DNA of 43,892 bases, from positions 1-43,892 of the forward strand of contig PSPT01000013.1 in the NCBI GenBank assembly GCA_004195635.1. Direction: 5' to 3'. A program made the position numbers and the translations under genes. Below the pieces are notes generated by a model, which saw only the letters and a program-made list of their open reading frames with translations, did not search any database and was not told the DNA's origin. Positions 16,917-25,662 of the stretch are shown here, piece by piece. How positions within the stretch are numbered: position 1 is the first letter of the stretch; each line of letters starts with the position of its first letter. The stretch comes from Methanobacteriota archaeon (GTDB lineage Archaea > Thermoplasmatota > Poseidoniia > Poseidoniales > Poseidoniaceae).

Positions 16917-18005
16917 CTAATCAAAATGTAATTCAATACTTGCATAAACTAAATATGGTGCATATGTCCTTTTTGGAGTTATTATTATTTCAGAAAGGTT
17001 TGGCTTATGGGGAATAACAATTGTATGCAAATTTTCCTTAATAATATCAACATCTTCTTCATGAATAATTGCCCAGCCTTTGAGCAATGATGCCCCTTTG
17101 GAAAGAAGAGGGATTAGATGAAAAATATGTTCGAGTGTATTATGTGGGAGATTAACTAGAAGTAGGTCGAATTTGTCCCTCAACATTTCAGCATTTTTTA
17201 TCATTAATGCATCAACACAATCAATTCTTACTTCAGATAAATTATCTTTGAATGGTGCAATGTTTTTTTCAAGTAGGGGTATTGTTGCTGGATTGAGATC
17301 GCTCGCGTGGACCTTATCAACAAGTCCTGGTTTTGAAAGCAAACACACAACACCGGGGCCAACCCCAGCATATGGGTCAATAATATTCAGAGGTCGGCCT
17401 AATTTTTCTTTTAATAGAATTGCTGAGTTTAGCGTTTCTTGTCTTTCTGATTCCAAACGCGGAGAATAATACACTTGTGTGGGATCTATCCAAATATTAT
17501 TCCCATTTTCCTTTACCTGAATAAGAGTTGTGTCAGATTTGCCCTCTCTGATTGCAATTTTCTCTAAATCTCTTACTCGCCATTCCCCTTTTACGCCATT
17601 ATCTTGCATAACCATTCTAATTCGAGAATGTTGTGCCAATAATGCTTTTCCAATAATTGATGAATATTGCTTAATCTCATCAGGAATTTTGATTAATATC
17701 AAATCTCCCATTTGGTCGTGTGATGAAGGCCAAAGGTGCTTATTTGCTTCAAATTCATCGACAGAAATATAGGCAGTTAATCTTTCAATATAACTTGTTG
17801 GTCCTCGTAATTTTTCTTCAATATCAACGACCTCATAATTACTATATTTCTCTGGGAGGGTGGTGGGTGCGGTTTCGCAAAGCGGTATTGCACGGAAATC
17901 AGCATCTATTGCAACAACCCCTGCTCCACTAAATAGTAAGTTGTCGCTCTCTAATTCCGCGAGGAAAAAAGAGGTTTTTTTGCTCGGCACTCTCAAATGA
18001 CGCAT
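16917..18005 (-). CDS. trm5: tRNA (guanine37-N1)-methyltransferase, Trm5 family
   Basis: The 362-residue protein has an N-terminal substrate domain and a C-terminal class I methyltransferase domain. Visible landmarks are V-Y-Y-S-P-R-L-x-x-E-R before the SAM domain, I-I-D-P-Y-A-G-V-G-P-G (SAM loop), A-S-D-L-N-P (acidic strand 2) and N-L-P-H (catalytic N-L-P). Trm5 methylates G37 next to the anticodon and prevents frameshifts; archaeal relatives also act in wyosine synthesis. The frame extends further upstream, but that part would overlap dph5; the ATG at 18005 begins M-R-H-L-R-V-P and has GAGGAG close by. Its start codon overlaps that of dph5 on the other strand. Confidence 0.85.
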   Translation of the reverse strand: MRHLRVPSKKTSFFLAELESDNLLFSGAGVVAIDADFRAIPLCETAPTTLPEKYSNYEVVDIEEKLRGPTSYIERLTAYISVDEFEANKHLWPSSHDQMGDLILIKIPDEIKQYSSIIGKALLAQHSRIRMVMQDNGVKGEWRVRDLEKIAIREGKSDTTLIQVKENGNNIWIDPTQVYYSPRLESERQETLNSAILLKEKLGRPLNIIDPYAGVGPGVVCLLSKPGLVDKVHASDLNPATIPLLEKNIAPFKDNLSEVRIDCVDALMIKNAEMLRDKFDLLLVNLPHNTLEHIFHLIPLLSKGASLLKGWAIIHEEDVDIIKENLHTIVIPHKPNLSEIIITPKRTYAPYLVYASIELHFD

Positions 18006-18924
18006 GCTCCTCGCTCCATCCACTGGGGGAGTGCGTTTGATATTGGCGGATGATGATTCTGGGATTTTCTTAATCGGCACTGGAGTTGGAGACCCAAGTA
18101 TGATGCCCGTAAAGGGGGTTGAATTGGCGAAAGAGTGTGAGTATAGGTTTCTTGAAGGATACACTTCTCTACTTGGTGAAAATGGTATGGCCAAACTGCA
18201 AAAAATGGTTGGGAAATTTGAAATATTGCGGAGAAGTTCTATTGAAAGCCCTTCGCGTATTATTGAGATGGCAAAAAAAACAAAAGTTGCAATTCTTGTA
18301 GTAGGAGACCCCTTGCAAGCAACAACTCATGCCGATTTAATTCTTCATGCTATCGAAAATAATATTCCATACAAAATAGTTCATGCTACATCTGTCACCA
18401 CAGTAGTTAGCGGGGGGCTTGGATTACAAAGTTACAAATTTGGACGACAGGTGACAATAGCGTTTCCAATGGGTGATTATCTACCTACATCCCCTATTGA
18501 GATGGCATGTGAAAATTATGAAAATGGTTTACATACGCTTGTATTACTTGATTTGGACCCAACTGGTTCTGGTGAAGTAGAGCCAACTCCCATGACTCCG
18601 AAAGAAGCGGTTGGAATAATCCAAGAAAGTGTGAGGAAATTGAAAGAGGACCCACCGGAATATTTGATAGAAGAACTATTAGAAAAAGATGATTTGGGTG
18701 CAATAATAAAATGTATAAAAATCAATAATCGCTTACAAACACCAGTTGAGGACTGGCAGGCCATTCTGTGCTCCAACTTGGGCACAGAAAATGAGGAAAT
18801 TGTTTATGGTAAATTGTCGTCAATTTCAAGGTGTGATGGTGAGGGTATTCACTGCCTAGTAATCCCAGCAAATATGCACCAAATGGAAGAAAAGGCGCTT
18901 TATGCAATGCACAATAAAGTGTAA
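18004..18924 (+). CDS. dph5: Diphthine synthase
   Basis: The 306-residue protein matches Dph5, the SAM-dependent methyltransferase in the synthesis of diphthamide on elongation factor 2. Landmarks: F-L-I-G-T-G-V-G-D, the E-G-Y-T-S-L-L segment, V-V-G-D-P-L-Q-A-T-T-H-A-D, H-A-T-S-V, and F-P-M-G-D-Y-L-P-T-S-P. The core strand normally starts within a few residues of the N-terminus; here the ATG at 18004 gives about 20 extra residues. GTG at 18031 and TTG at 18037 (the latter behind GGGGGAG) are alternative starts and would remove the overlap with trm5. The unknown 551-residue gene follows 56 bases downstream. Confidence 0.93.
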   Translation: MLLAPSTGGVRLILADDDSGIFLIGTGVGDPSMMPVKGVELAKECEYRFLEGYTSLLGENGMAKLQKMVGKFEILRRSSIESPSRIIEMAKKTKVAILVVGDPLQATTHADLILHAIENNIPYKIVHATSVTTVVSGGLGLQSYKFGRQVTIAFPMGDYLPTSPIEMACENYENGLHTLVLLDLDPTGSGEVEPTPMTPKEAVGIIQESVRKLKEDPPEYLIEELLEKDDLGAIIKCIKINNRLQTPVEDWQAILCSNLGTENEEIVYGKLSSISRCDGEGIHCLVIPANMHQMEEKALYAMHNKV

Positions 18925-18980
18925 CAATCTCTCGCAACTTTGTTTATGGAGGGGGAGTTCAGCCCACTTGAGGGGGAAAT

Positions 18981-20636
18981 ATGGCGGGTCCATCACAAGT
19001 AGAATTTCCGGGCAAAAGCCGCCAACGTATGCGCCTTCGAGGAACAAAACAGGCCTCAAAGAAGGTGCAAATGAAATTACGCAAAGATTTGGATTTCTTA
19101 ATGGAAAATCCAAAGGAAACTTTACCAGAATTGCTGTGGAAGGGAAAATTATCTTGGGGGAGAAAAAATCCAATTTCAAAATCGTTAAAAGAAATAAATA
19201 AAGTGATATCAAGAAGGCATGATTTGGCTTGGTTGAACAAAAGAATGATGGCAAGGAAAGGAGATGCAATAGCAAAGGCATATGCCGGTTCTTTTTCGGC
19301 ATCTTTTGATGACGACATATCAATAGTTGGTACATTCAAACACCCAATATATGGTAATACTACATTCGTTAGAAAGGGCGATGGGAAACAGATGTTATCT
19401 GCTGGGGTTCAAAATCATCGCAACATAATGCTTCGTCTCCTACCATGGGAAGCGCACGCAAAAAAAGGTTGGTGGTTTTTTTCTTGGAAAGATGGTTTTG
19501 TTTGTACAGGAAATACCCCGAGCCCACCCATAGAATGGTTAGATGATGTTACGAGCAGGCTGGACATCGAAATACCAAAACAAATAGATGGCACTCATAT
19601 TCGCCTTGAATTCAATAATGGAGAAACCCTTGCATTTAGTAAAGAGTCTTTGGAGCAAGAACGAAAAAGCCCATTAATCCAATCCCTCGCATTAACAATG
19701 CTTCCACCAAAAATATCTCTAATTGCAGATGCAACATTTGAATGGAGCCCGCCAGGATGGCCAGAGGGAAAAGATCTTCCGGAAAAAGCATTGGAATCAG
19801 CAGATGAATTATTAACTGGATGGATGGAATTACAAATTCCTGAAAACAAACTATTTCTCTTTTTACAGCGTTCAATAATGGCTCGACTTGAGGAAGGGTT
19901 AGTAGTAAATGATAATTGGTATCCTGTTGAGAAAATTGAAGATATGGTTGACGAATTATCTGGAAGTGCGTTAGAAAGGCAGGCAGCAATAATAGCAATT
20001 CAATTATTAGTAAATGATGATGTTGGATTAACACTTAGTGAAGCTGGAGAATGTAAAGAACGAGAAGATAGTTTAATCTTGTGTGCTGCAAAAACCTTGC
20101 ACCACTTGCTCTCATCGGTTTGGGAAGAATATGGTTGTGAAATTTTACGTGAAATGGGGATTCCTGATGCAAGTGTAGATAAAATTTGGCAACAACAAAA
20201 TGATTCCCGTTCACCTTTTGGCAAATTTTTACGCAAATTAGAAAAACAAATAGCCGAAACCGAAATGCTTGCAAAGTTCCCATGGATAGATACAGACATT
20301 GGAGGTGCGTGCGGACAGATACATGAATTGATTCTACTTGCATGTAAACAAGGAAAGGGACGGGCTAATGCAATAGCGACTAAACTACATGGTGATGTGG
20401 AAATTTCTGCTGCTGGATGGGCGTGGTTGGTATCACAATCAAAAGAGCAGGGTCAGGAGTGGCATTTTGAACAGGCGGCACGAGACAGGGGTGGCGACTG
20501 GGCAAGAAAAGTCAACAAACTTTGGTTAGAGGCTGAAAAATTAACTAAAGGTGAAGATGATAATTCACTCTATATTTCTGCAATGGAAGAATTGGCTATT
20601 GCGAGTGGGAGAAGTGAAAAGCTCCCCCCGGCTTAA
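18981..20636 (+). CDS. Unknown 551-residue protein with basic N-terminus
   Basis: I do not recognise this protein. The first 85 residues are basic (many Lys/Arg, including K-S-R-Q-R-M-R-L-R) and could bind nucleic acid. Residues of about 85-230 look alpha/beta and Trp-rich (W-W-F-F-S-W). The remainder is mostly helical and acidic. There is no signal peptide or membrane segment, so it is cytoplasmic. The ATG at 18981 lies behind GAGGGGG (18971-18977). The gene follows dph5 closely and ends three bases before the stop of the convergent PLP enzyme gene. It may be specific to this clade. Confidence 0.8.
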   Translation: MAGPSQVEFPGKSRQRMRLRGTKQASKKVQMKLRKDLDFLMENPKETLPELLWKGKLSWGRKNPISKSLKEINKVISRRHDLAWLNKRMMARKGDAIAKAYAGSFSASFDDDISIVGTFKHPIYGNTTFVRKGDGKQMLSAGVQNHRNIMLRLLPWEAHAKKGWWFFSWKDGFVCTGNTPSPPIEWLDDVTSRLDIEIPKQIDGTHIRLEFNNGETLAFSKESLEQERKSPLIQSLALTMLPPKISLIADATFEWSPPGWPEGKDLPEKALESADELLTGWMELQIPENKLFLFLQRSIMARLEEGLVVNDNWYPVEKIEDMVDELSGSALERQAAIIAIQLLVNDDVGLTLSEAGECKEREDSLILCAAKTLHHLLSSVWEEYGCEILREMGIPDASVDKIWQQQNDSRSPFGKFLRKLEKQIAETEMLAKFPWIDTDIGGACGQIHELILLACKQGKGRANAIATKLHGDVEISAAGWAWLVSQSKEQGQEWHFEQAARDRGGDWARKVNKLWLEAEKLTKGEDDNSLYISAMEELAIASGRSEKLPPA

Positions 20637-20639
20637 CTA

Positions 20640-21815
20640 TCAATCTAGTGCTTGAACAATATCATTCCAAAGATCTTCTACATCTTCAATACCAACACTT
20701 AATCGCACAAAGCCAGGAATAACTCCAGCATCATGCCTAACGTCTTCTGGCACAAACATATGTGAAGAGGTTGCAGGTACTTCAATGAGTGATTCAACCC
20801 CACCAAGACTTGTTGCTTCAAATATTATTTTCAATTTACGCATAAAATTCATTGCCCCTTCATCTCCACCCTCTACAACAAAAGCTAACATTCCAGTTCC
20901 TTTTGGCATTATTCTCTTTGCTACCTCGTAATCGGGGTGTGTTGGGTGAGAGGGGTGAAATACAACAGATATTTTCTCATGCTCCAATAATCTTGTTGCT
21001 AACTCAAATGAATTGTTTACATGGATTGGCATCCGGGCATGGAGGGTTCTAATTCCCTGTTCAAGTAAAAAGGCTGAATGAGGATCTACTCCGCCGCCAA
21101 AATGAACCTTTTTAGGAAATAATTCAGCAATCAAATCGGCGCGGCCGACAACTGCGCCACCGACAACTTGGCTATGACCACCGAGATACTTTGTTGTTGA
21201 ATGGATAACTAAATCACAACCCATAGAAATAGGATTACATCCCCATGGAGATGTAAATGTATTATCAATGACAAGAAGGAGATTATGCTTTTTTGCAATG
21301 GAGGCCATGGCTTCAACATCACAAACCTTCAAACAAGGATTGGATAATGTTTCAATGTAGAGTAATTTTGTGTTTTCTTGAATTGACGCCTCGTAAGAAG
21401 ATGGTTCTCTCATATCTGCCATAGTCACTTCAATACCAAAACGCGGTAATTCCTCTGTCATCAATCCATAAGTGCCACCATATACATCAGTATTTGCAAC
21501 AATATGATCTCCACTGGAAAGTAGACCCATTAATACGGTCGATATTGCGGCCATCCCACTCGCAAATAATTCACCATCTTCAGCACCCTCTAAAGCACAT
21601 ATTTTCTGTACAACTGCTTCAGAATTAACACTTGAAAGTCTAGCATATAACATTGTGTGTTGGGCTCCCGCAGCCCAGCCGGCATAACGCTCTTCAGTCA
21701 ATTTATAGGTCGTGGATTGAAAGATTGGAGTATTAACGGCGCCCTCGATATGTTGAGTACCCGCATGAACTGTTTTTGTTGCAAAACTACTGTTGGGGGG
21801 GAGTTTGTCGGACAT
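20640..21815 (-). CDS. Cys/Met metabolism PLP enzyme (cystathionine gamma-lyase/synthase family)
   Basis: The 391-residue length and motifs fit the Cys/Met PLP family: Y-A-R-L-x-x-x-N near 57-64, an S-G-M-A-A-I-S phosphate loop near 86-92, D-N-T-F at 184-187, and the PLP lysine K209 in H-S-T-T-K-Y-L-G-G-H. Family members make or split cystathionine, cleave methionine, or sulfhydrylate homoserine esters; the exact reaction cannot be read off reliably. It is divergent from an Lrp/AsnC regulator gene that probably senses amino acids. Confidence 0.88.
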   Translation of the reverse strand: MSDKLPPNSSFATKTVHAGTQHIEGAVNTPIFQSTTYKLTEERYAGWAAGAQHTMLYARLSSVNSEAVVQKICALEGAEDGELFASGMAAISTVLMGLLSSGDHIVANTDVYGGTYGLMTEELPRFGIEVTMADMREPSSYEASIQENTKLLYIETLSNPCLKVCDVEAMASIAKKHNLLLVIDNTFTSPWGCNPISMGCDLVIHSTTKYLGGHSQVVGGAVVGRADLIAELFPKKVHFGGGVDPHSAFLLEQGIRTLHARMPIHVNNSFELATRLLEHEKISVVFHPSHPTHPDYEVAKRIMPKGTGMLAFVVEGGDEGAMNFMRKLKIIFEATSLGGVESLIEVPATSSHMFVPEDVRHDAGVIPGFVRLSVGIEDVEDLWNDIVQALD

Positions 21816-21962
21816 TTACTGCACCATTATCCCCTAAATGCGCCCCACCCTTCAATTATCCGGCCATTTCAGTCAATTCCTGTCGGTAATAGCGGTGTTT
21901 AGCCAATAAATGCCGACATTATGGCGGTTTATTTGAAAAGCCTCGTCAGAGTGGAGGGGGAT

Positions 21963-22439
21963 ATGGACTTCGGATTGGATGAGAAGGATGCTGCAATAAT
22001 TGCCGAGCTTTGCAAAGATTCGCGTATATCTGTGCAATCTTTGGCAAAAACCATTGGATTCCCCCGTGTGACTGTACATGATAGAATAAAAAAAATGCAA
22101 GCAAAGGGAATTATTGATCATTTTACTCTAGTGTTAAATAGAGTGAAAATGGGTATGCCGTTGCATGCTTTTATCCAAGCAACATATGATAGAGAATCTT
22201 GGCAAAAAAGTCAAGAAGATAGAAGAGATGTTGCAAAAGCAATCTGCCAACTCCCGTATGTAATTAAATGTCATATTGTAACTGGAGATTGGGATTATTT
22301 AATCGAAGTAGTAGCATCAGGAATGGATACATTGGGTGATGCGATATTGGACTCGTTGACCAAACTACAAGGAGTTGGTAGAACGCATACAATGGTTTCA
22401 TTCTACGACTTTGATGGACCCTCAAGAATCCTTGGATAA
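21963..22439 (+). CDS. Lrp/AsnC-family transcriptional regulator
   Basis: The 158-residue protein has an N-terminal winged helix-turn-helix (D-E-K-D-A-A-I-I-A-E-L...S-V-Q-S-L-A-K...V-T-V-H-D-R-I) and a C-terminal RAM ligand domain. Such regulators bind DNA as dimers or octamers and usually respond to amino acids. The frame is open from 21921, but the ATG at 21963 is preceded five bases away by GGAGG within GGAGGGGG, so I start there. The divergent Cys/Met enzyme gene is a natural target. The 3' end overlaps the convergent permease gene by 18 bases. Confidence 0.9.
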   Translation: MDFGLDEKDAAIIAELCKDSRISVQSLAKTIGFPRVTVHDRIKKMQAKGIIDHFTLVLNRVKMGMPLHAFIQATYDRESWQKSQEDRRDVAKAICQLPYVIKCHIVTGDWDYLIEVVASGMDTLGDAILDSLTKLQGVGRTHTMVSFYDFDGPSRILG

Positions 22440-23471
22440 TTTCTCTTTTTTACGAATAAATAATTCAACAACCAAATTCCCACATAACAATAACCCCCCG
22501 CCCACAAATAGCCATATAGTAATGGTTTCAAGACCCGAAAATAAGGAGTATGTGAGGGCCCAAATTGGTTCAAGTGAATATATTATTGCAGCGTGAACTG
22601 GAGAGAGGTGTCTTTGCCAAGTATTCAATAGTAATAATGCAATAAATGAGCCAAAACCACCCAATAATAGTAGTGGGATAATGATGTCAATAAAGGAAAA
22701 TAATCTTACTAACTCGGCCAAACTATTTTCAGATCCAAATAATACTATTAAGAAAGAAATAATACTAAACAATGCTATGATAATAAAGGATGTTAAGCTA
22801 ACATCAGTGGGATCAAATTTTTTGGTTACTGAATCTGTAACAACAATATGAATTGCAAACATTAGGGCAGAAAATATAGTTGCCCAACTAGCCCATCCTA
22901 AGCTAGATAATCTAATGTCAAAAATGCTATCATCGGCGCCAAGGCCCAATATTGCCGCTCCAATTGTAGCCACTATTACTCCAAATGCCAAGGGCAGAGA
23001 AAGGGTTTGTTTGCCAAATATTATGGCGATTAGTGCAGTGAATATCACATATAAACTCGTCAAAAATGCTGAAATTGCTGGACTGATGTTTGTTAATGCA
23101 TACATCTGAATAATAAAACCAAAATACATAGGTATGGCAATATATAGCCCCCCTATCCAAGTTGTTTTTTTGGTAATTGCTTTCCTTGATTTGGGCAATA
23201 ATACAAACAATAATATCGCCGCAATAATGAAACGCATTGCGACAAATAATGAAACTACAAGTTTATCATCCCAAACTGAAAGGTGAAGGGGTGCATTTTC
23301 AAGTAATTGTTTCATCCAAACAAAGGTTCCCCCCCAAATTATTGTCACAATAAGGAGGTAATACACGCCCCTTCTTCGCAACTCAACACTTGACTCCACA
23401 TACCTTTGGGAGAAGGGATAAGGCATCATTATTGGGGTCAAAAAGATGATTTGGAGGGGAACTCTATTCAT
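22422..23471 (-). CDS. EamA/DMT-family permease
   Basis: The 349-residue protein shows about ten hydrophobic helices in two EamA halves; the first opens with I-I-W-G-G-T-F-V-W-M-K, the classic start of the repeat, and the second contains S-L-E-P-I-W-A-L. The family exports or imports small metabolites such as amino acids and nucleosides. M15 and M16 (23429, 23426) are alternative starts that would remove a leader of about 15 residues. It faces a geranylgeranyl-reductase-type gene head to head, 35 bases away, and runs into the regulator gene at its 3' end. Confidence 0.88.
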   Translation of the reverse strand: MNRVPLQIIFLTPIMMPYPFSQRYVESSVELRRRGVYYLLIVTIIWGGTFVWMKQLLENAPLHLSVWDDKLVVSLFVAMRFIIAAILLFVLLPKSRKAITKKTTWIGGLYIAIPMYFGFIIQMYALTNISPAISAFLTSLYVIFTALIAIIFGKQTLSLPLAFGVIVATIGAAILGLGADDSIFDIRLSSLGWASWATIFSALMFAIHIVVTDSVTKKFDPTDVSLTSFIIIALFSIISFLIVLFGSENSLAELVRLFSFIDIIIPLLLLGGFGSFIALLLLNTWQRHLSPVHAAIIYSLEPIWALTYSLFSGLETITIWLFVGGGLLLCGNLVVELFIRKKEKLSKDS

Positions 23472-23506
23472 AAGAATGGTAAGCGGGGGGTAGAGGAGAT
23501 AACGCC

Positions 23507-24838
23507 ATGAGTGGGGATTTTTGGCAGCAACCAGTTGATTCCGGGAGTATTCCTGAATCAGATGAACAATTTGATGCTATTATTGTTGGAGCTGGCCCCG
23601 GTGGGTGTTCGGCTGCAGGACATCTCGCGCAACAAGGAAAAAAAGTGTTATTGATCGACAAAGCAATTTTCCCAAGGAACAAAATTTGCGGGGATGCAGT
23701 TGGTGGTAAATCGCTATCAATTGTAAAGTCCTTAGGAGTTAAAGAGCGATTGGAACAAACACCACACCTCCGAGTGACTGGAATTATTTTCAGTAGCCCC
23801 AACCAAGCCCGTGTTAGAATCCCCTTGCCTGAAGAAGATGTGGAAAAATTAGAGGCCGGATATGTTCTCCCAAGAATCCAATTTGATTGGCTATTGTTTG
23901 AAAGGGTACAAAAATTAGTGAAGGATGCCGGTGGTTCGATAATCCAAGATGGAGAAGTAAGAGAAATAATACACAACGTGGAGGAGGATAATTCAGTGAT
24001 TGGCGTTGAAGTTAGAATTGGTGGTCGCGAGGGTGAAATGAGGAAGTTTTTCGCACCTTGGACGGTCGGTTCGGGTGGTTATCAATGCCCGGTGATGCGA
24101 AATGTTTTAAAAGAAGTTCATAAAGAAGATATTATTGATAAAAAACATTATTGTGGTAGTTATCGTGAATATTGGACAGGAATTAAAGAATGTCCAGCCA
24201 AAACAGGTGATATTGAAATACACTTAGTAGATGGAATTAACCCTGGTTATTTTTGGATTTTCCCTACCGGTGCAGAGGGTGAGGCAAATGTTGGAATTGG
24301 AATGGTATTATCTCATTTATCAAAGCGCAAGGACAAACTCAAGGCAATGCAATCCAATATTATCGCCAATCATCCAATGTTTAAGGAAAGATTTGCCGAG
24401 GGAAAAATTGTTGAAGGAAGTGGAGCGGGGTGGCAATTGCCTTTTGGAAGTCCGCGTAAAAATGCGAAATTACAACCACGTAGAAATTTTTCAAATGGTG
24501 TCTTGCTTGTTGGAGATGCTGCAAGTCTCGTTGACCCTGCGTCAGGAGAGGGGGTTGGTAATGCCCTCGTAAGTGGAAAAATAGCTGCAAAACACATCGT
24601 GGAAAACCGCGGTGGGATTGAATATCAAAATGAATTATGGGGAATGTTAGGTGGGGAATTAACAAATTCATTTGCCTTGCAAAAAATGTATCAGCGGACA
24701 TGGTTGCTAAACATGTTATTAAAAAGAGCAATGAAAAGGCCGAAAATTGTTGAATTGATGGCTGACAGTATTGCTTCTAAAGACGAACAAGCAAAACTAC
24801 ATTCAAAATGGTATTTATTTAAAACTGTATTTTTATAA
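23507..24838 (+). CDS. Geranylgeranyl reductase-family flavoprotein
   Basis: The 443-residue FAD protein begins (after a 23-residue leader) with I-I-V-G-A-G-P-G-G-C-S-A-A-G, then R-N-K-I-C-G-D-A-V-G-G-K, then L-V-G-D-A-A-S-L-V-D-P-A-S-G-E-G-V-G-N-A-L. This combination is typical of geranylgeranyl reductases, which saturate isoprenoid chains of archaeal ether lipids and, in relatives, of quinones. GGAG (23491-23494) lies 12 bases before the ATG. Together with GGGP synthase at 41.3-42.1 kb it supports isoprenoid-lipid synthesis. A role on quinones or other polyprenols is also possible. Confidence 0.85.
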   Translation: MSGDFWQQPVDSGSIPESDEQFDAIIVGAGPGGCSAAGHLAQQGKKVLLIDKAIFPRNKICGDAVGGKSLSIVKSLGVKERLEQTPHLRVTGIIFSSPNQARVRIPLPEEDVEKLEAGYVLPRIQFDWLLFERVQKLVKDAGGSIIQDGEVREIIHNVEEDNSVIGVEVRIGGREGEMRKFFAPWTVGSGGYQCPVMRNVLKEVHKEDIIDKKHYCGSYREYWTGIKECPAKTGDIEIHLVDGINPGYFWIFPTGAEGEANVGIGMVLSHLSKRKDKLKAMQSNIIANHPMFKERFAEGKIVEGSGAGWQLPFGSPRKNAKLQPRRNFSNGVLLVGDAASLVDPASGEGVGNALVSGKIAAKHIVENRGGIEYQNELWGMLGGELTNSFALQKMYQRTWLLNMLLKRAMKRPKIVELMADSIASKDEQAKLHSKWYLFKTVFL

Positions 24839-24854
24839 TAATGGGGGCGAGAAA

Positions 24855-25649
24855 TTGGAACATAAATTAACGCAAATTGATGAATCTCTTGAAGGAATAA
24901 AGTGTGTTTTCCTCGACTTAGATGGAACAATTTACCTTGGGGGGGAATTAATTACGGGGGCTTTGGAATTTCTAAATCGTTGTGATGAAAGAGGAATAAA
25001 AAAATATTTCTTATCTAATAATTCAAGCAAAGGAGTAAAGGAATATATGAAAAAACTTGCCGACCTTGGTATCAGCGCACACAAGGAGAATATCCTCCTC
25101 TCTACTCATGATTTACTCGCATGGTTAAAGGCAAATGATATCAGTGAAACATACTTGGTTGGCACAAGAGGTATGGCGAGAATGCTTGAAGAAAAAGGGA
25201 TTTCTACAACTTCTGTAAATCCACAATATGTTGTACTCGGTTATGATACTCAAATAACATATGAAAAACTTGAGGTGGCCAGCGTCCACTTACACAGCGG
25301 CGTACCATTAGTTGCAAGCCACCCTGACATGGTTTGTCCGGGACCGAATGGCGGCCTACCTGATGTGGGTGCATATCTAGCATTATTTAAAACGACAACA
25401 GGGGTTGACCCTCAACATATTTGCGGTAAACCCAACCCTGGAATGATACTCCACAAGATTACTGAATTAGGATTGAATGCGAATGAATGCGCCATGGTTG
25501 GGGATCGCATATACACAGATTTGGCTATGGCTGAGGCTGCTGGTTGCCATGGAATATTGGTACTCTCTGGCGAAGCTACCTTAGAAGATTTGAAAATCTC
25601 CCCTCAAACACCTTCGCTCGTGGTTAATTCAATTGCAGATTTATTATAA
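24855..25649 (+). CDS. HAD-IIA (NagD-like) phosphatase
   Basis: The 264-residue protein has HAD motif I D-L-D-G-T, motif II with S-N-N-S-S, motif III lysine in G-K-P-N-P-G-M, and motif IV G-D-R-I-Y-T-D. The cap position places it in subfamily IIA, including NagD and 4-nitrophenyl- or phosphoglycolate phosphatases. No ATG fits: the frame is open back to 24771 inside the preceding gene, and a TTG at 24855 behind GGGGGCGAG gives the expected length, so I chose it. It follows the flavoprotein by 16 bases and precedes the NERD gene by 13, suggesting one operon. Confidence 0.85.
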   Translation: MEHKLTQIDESLEGIKCVFLDLDGTIYLGGELITGALEFLNRCDERGIKKYFLSNNSSKGVKEYMKKLADLGISAHKENILLSTHDLLAWLKANDISETYLVGTRGMARMLEEKGISTTSVNPQYVVLGYDTQITYEKLEVASVHLHSGVPLVASHPDMVCPGPNGGLPDVGAYLALFKTTTGVDPQHICGKPNPGMILHKITELGLNANECAMVGDRIYTDLAMAEAAGCHGILVLSGEATLEDLKISPQTPSLVVNSIADLL

Positions 25650-25662
25650 TAAAGTGATTAAT

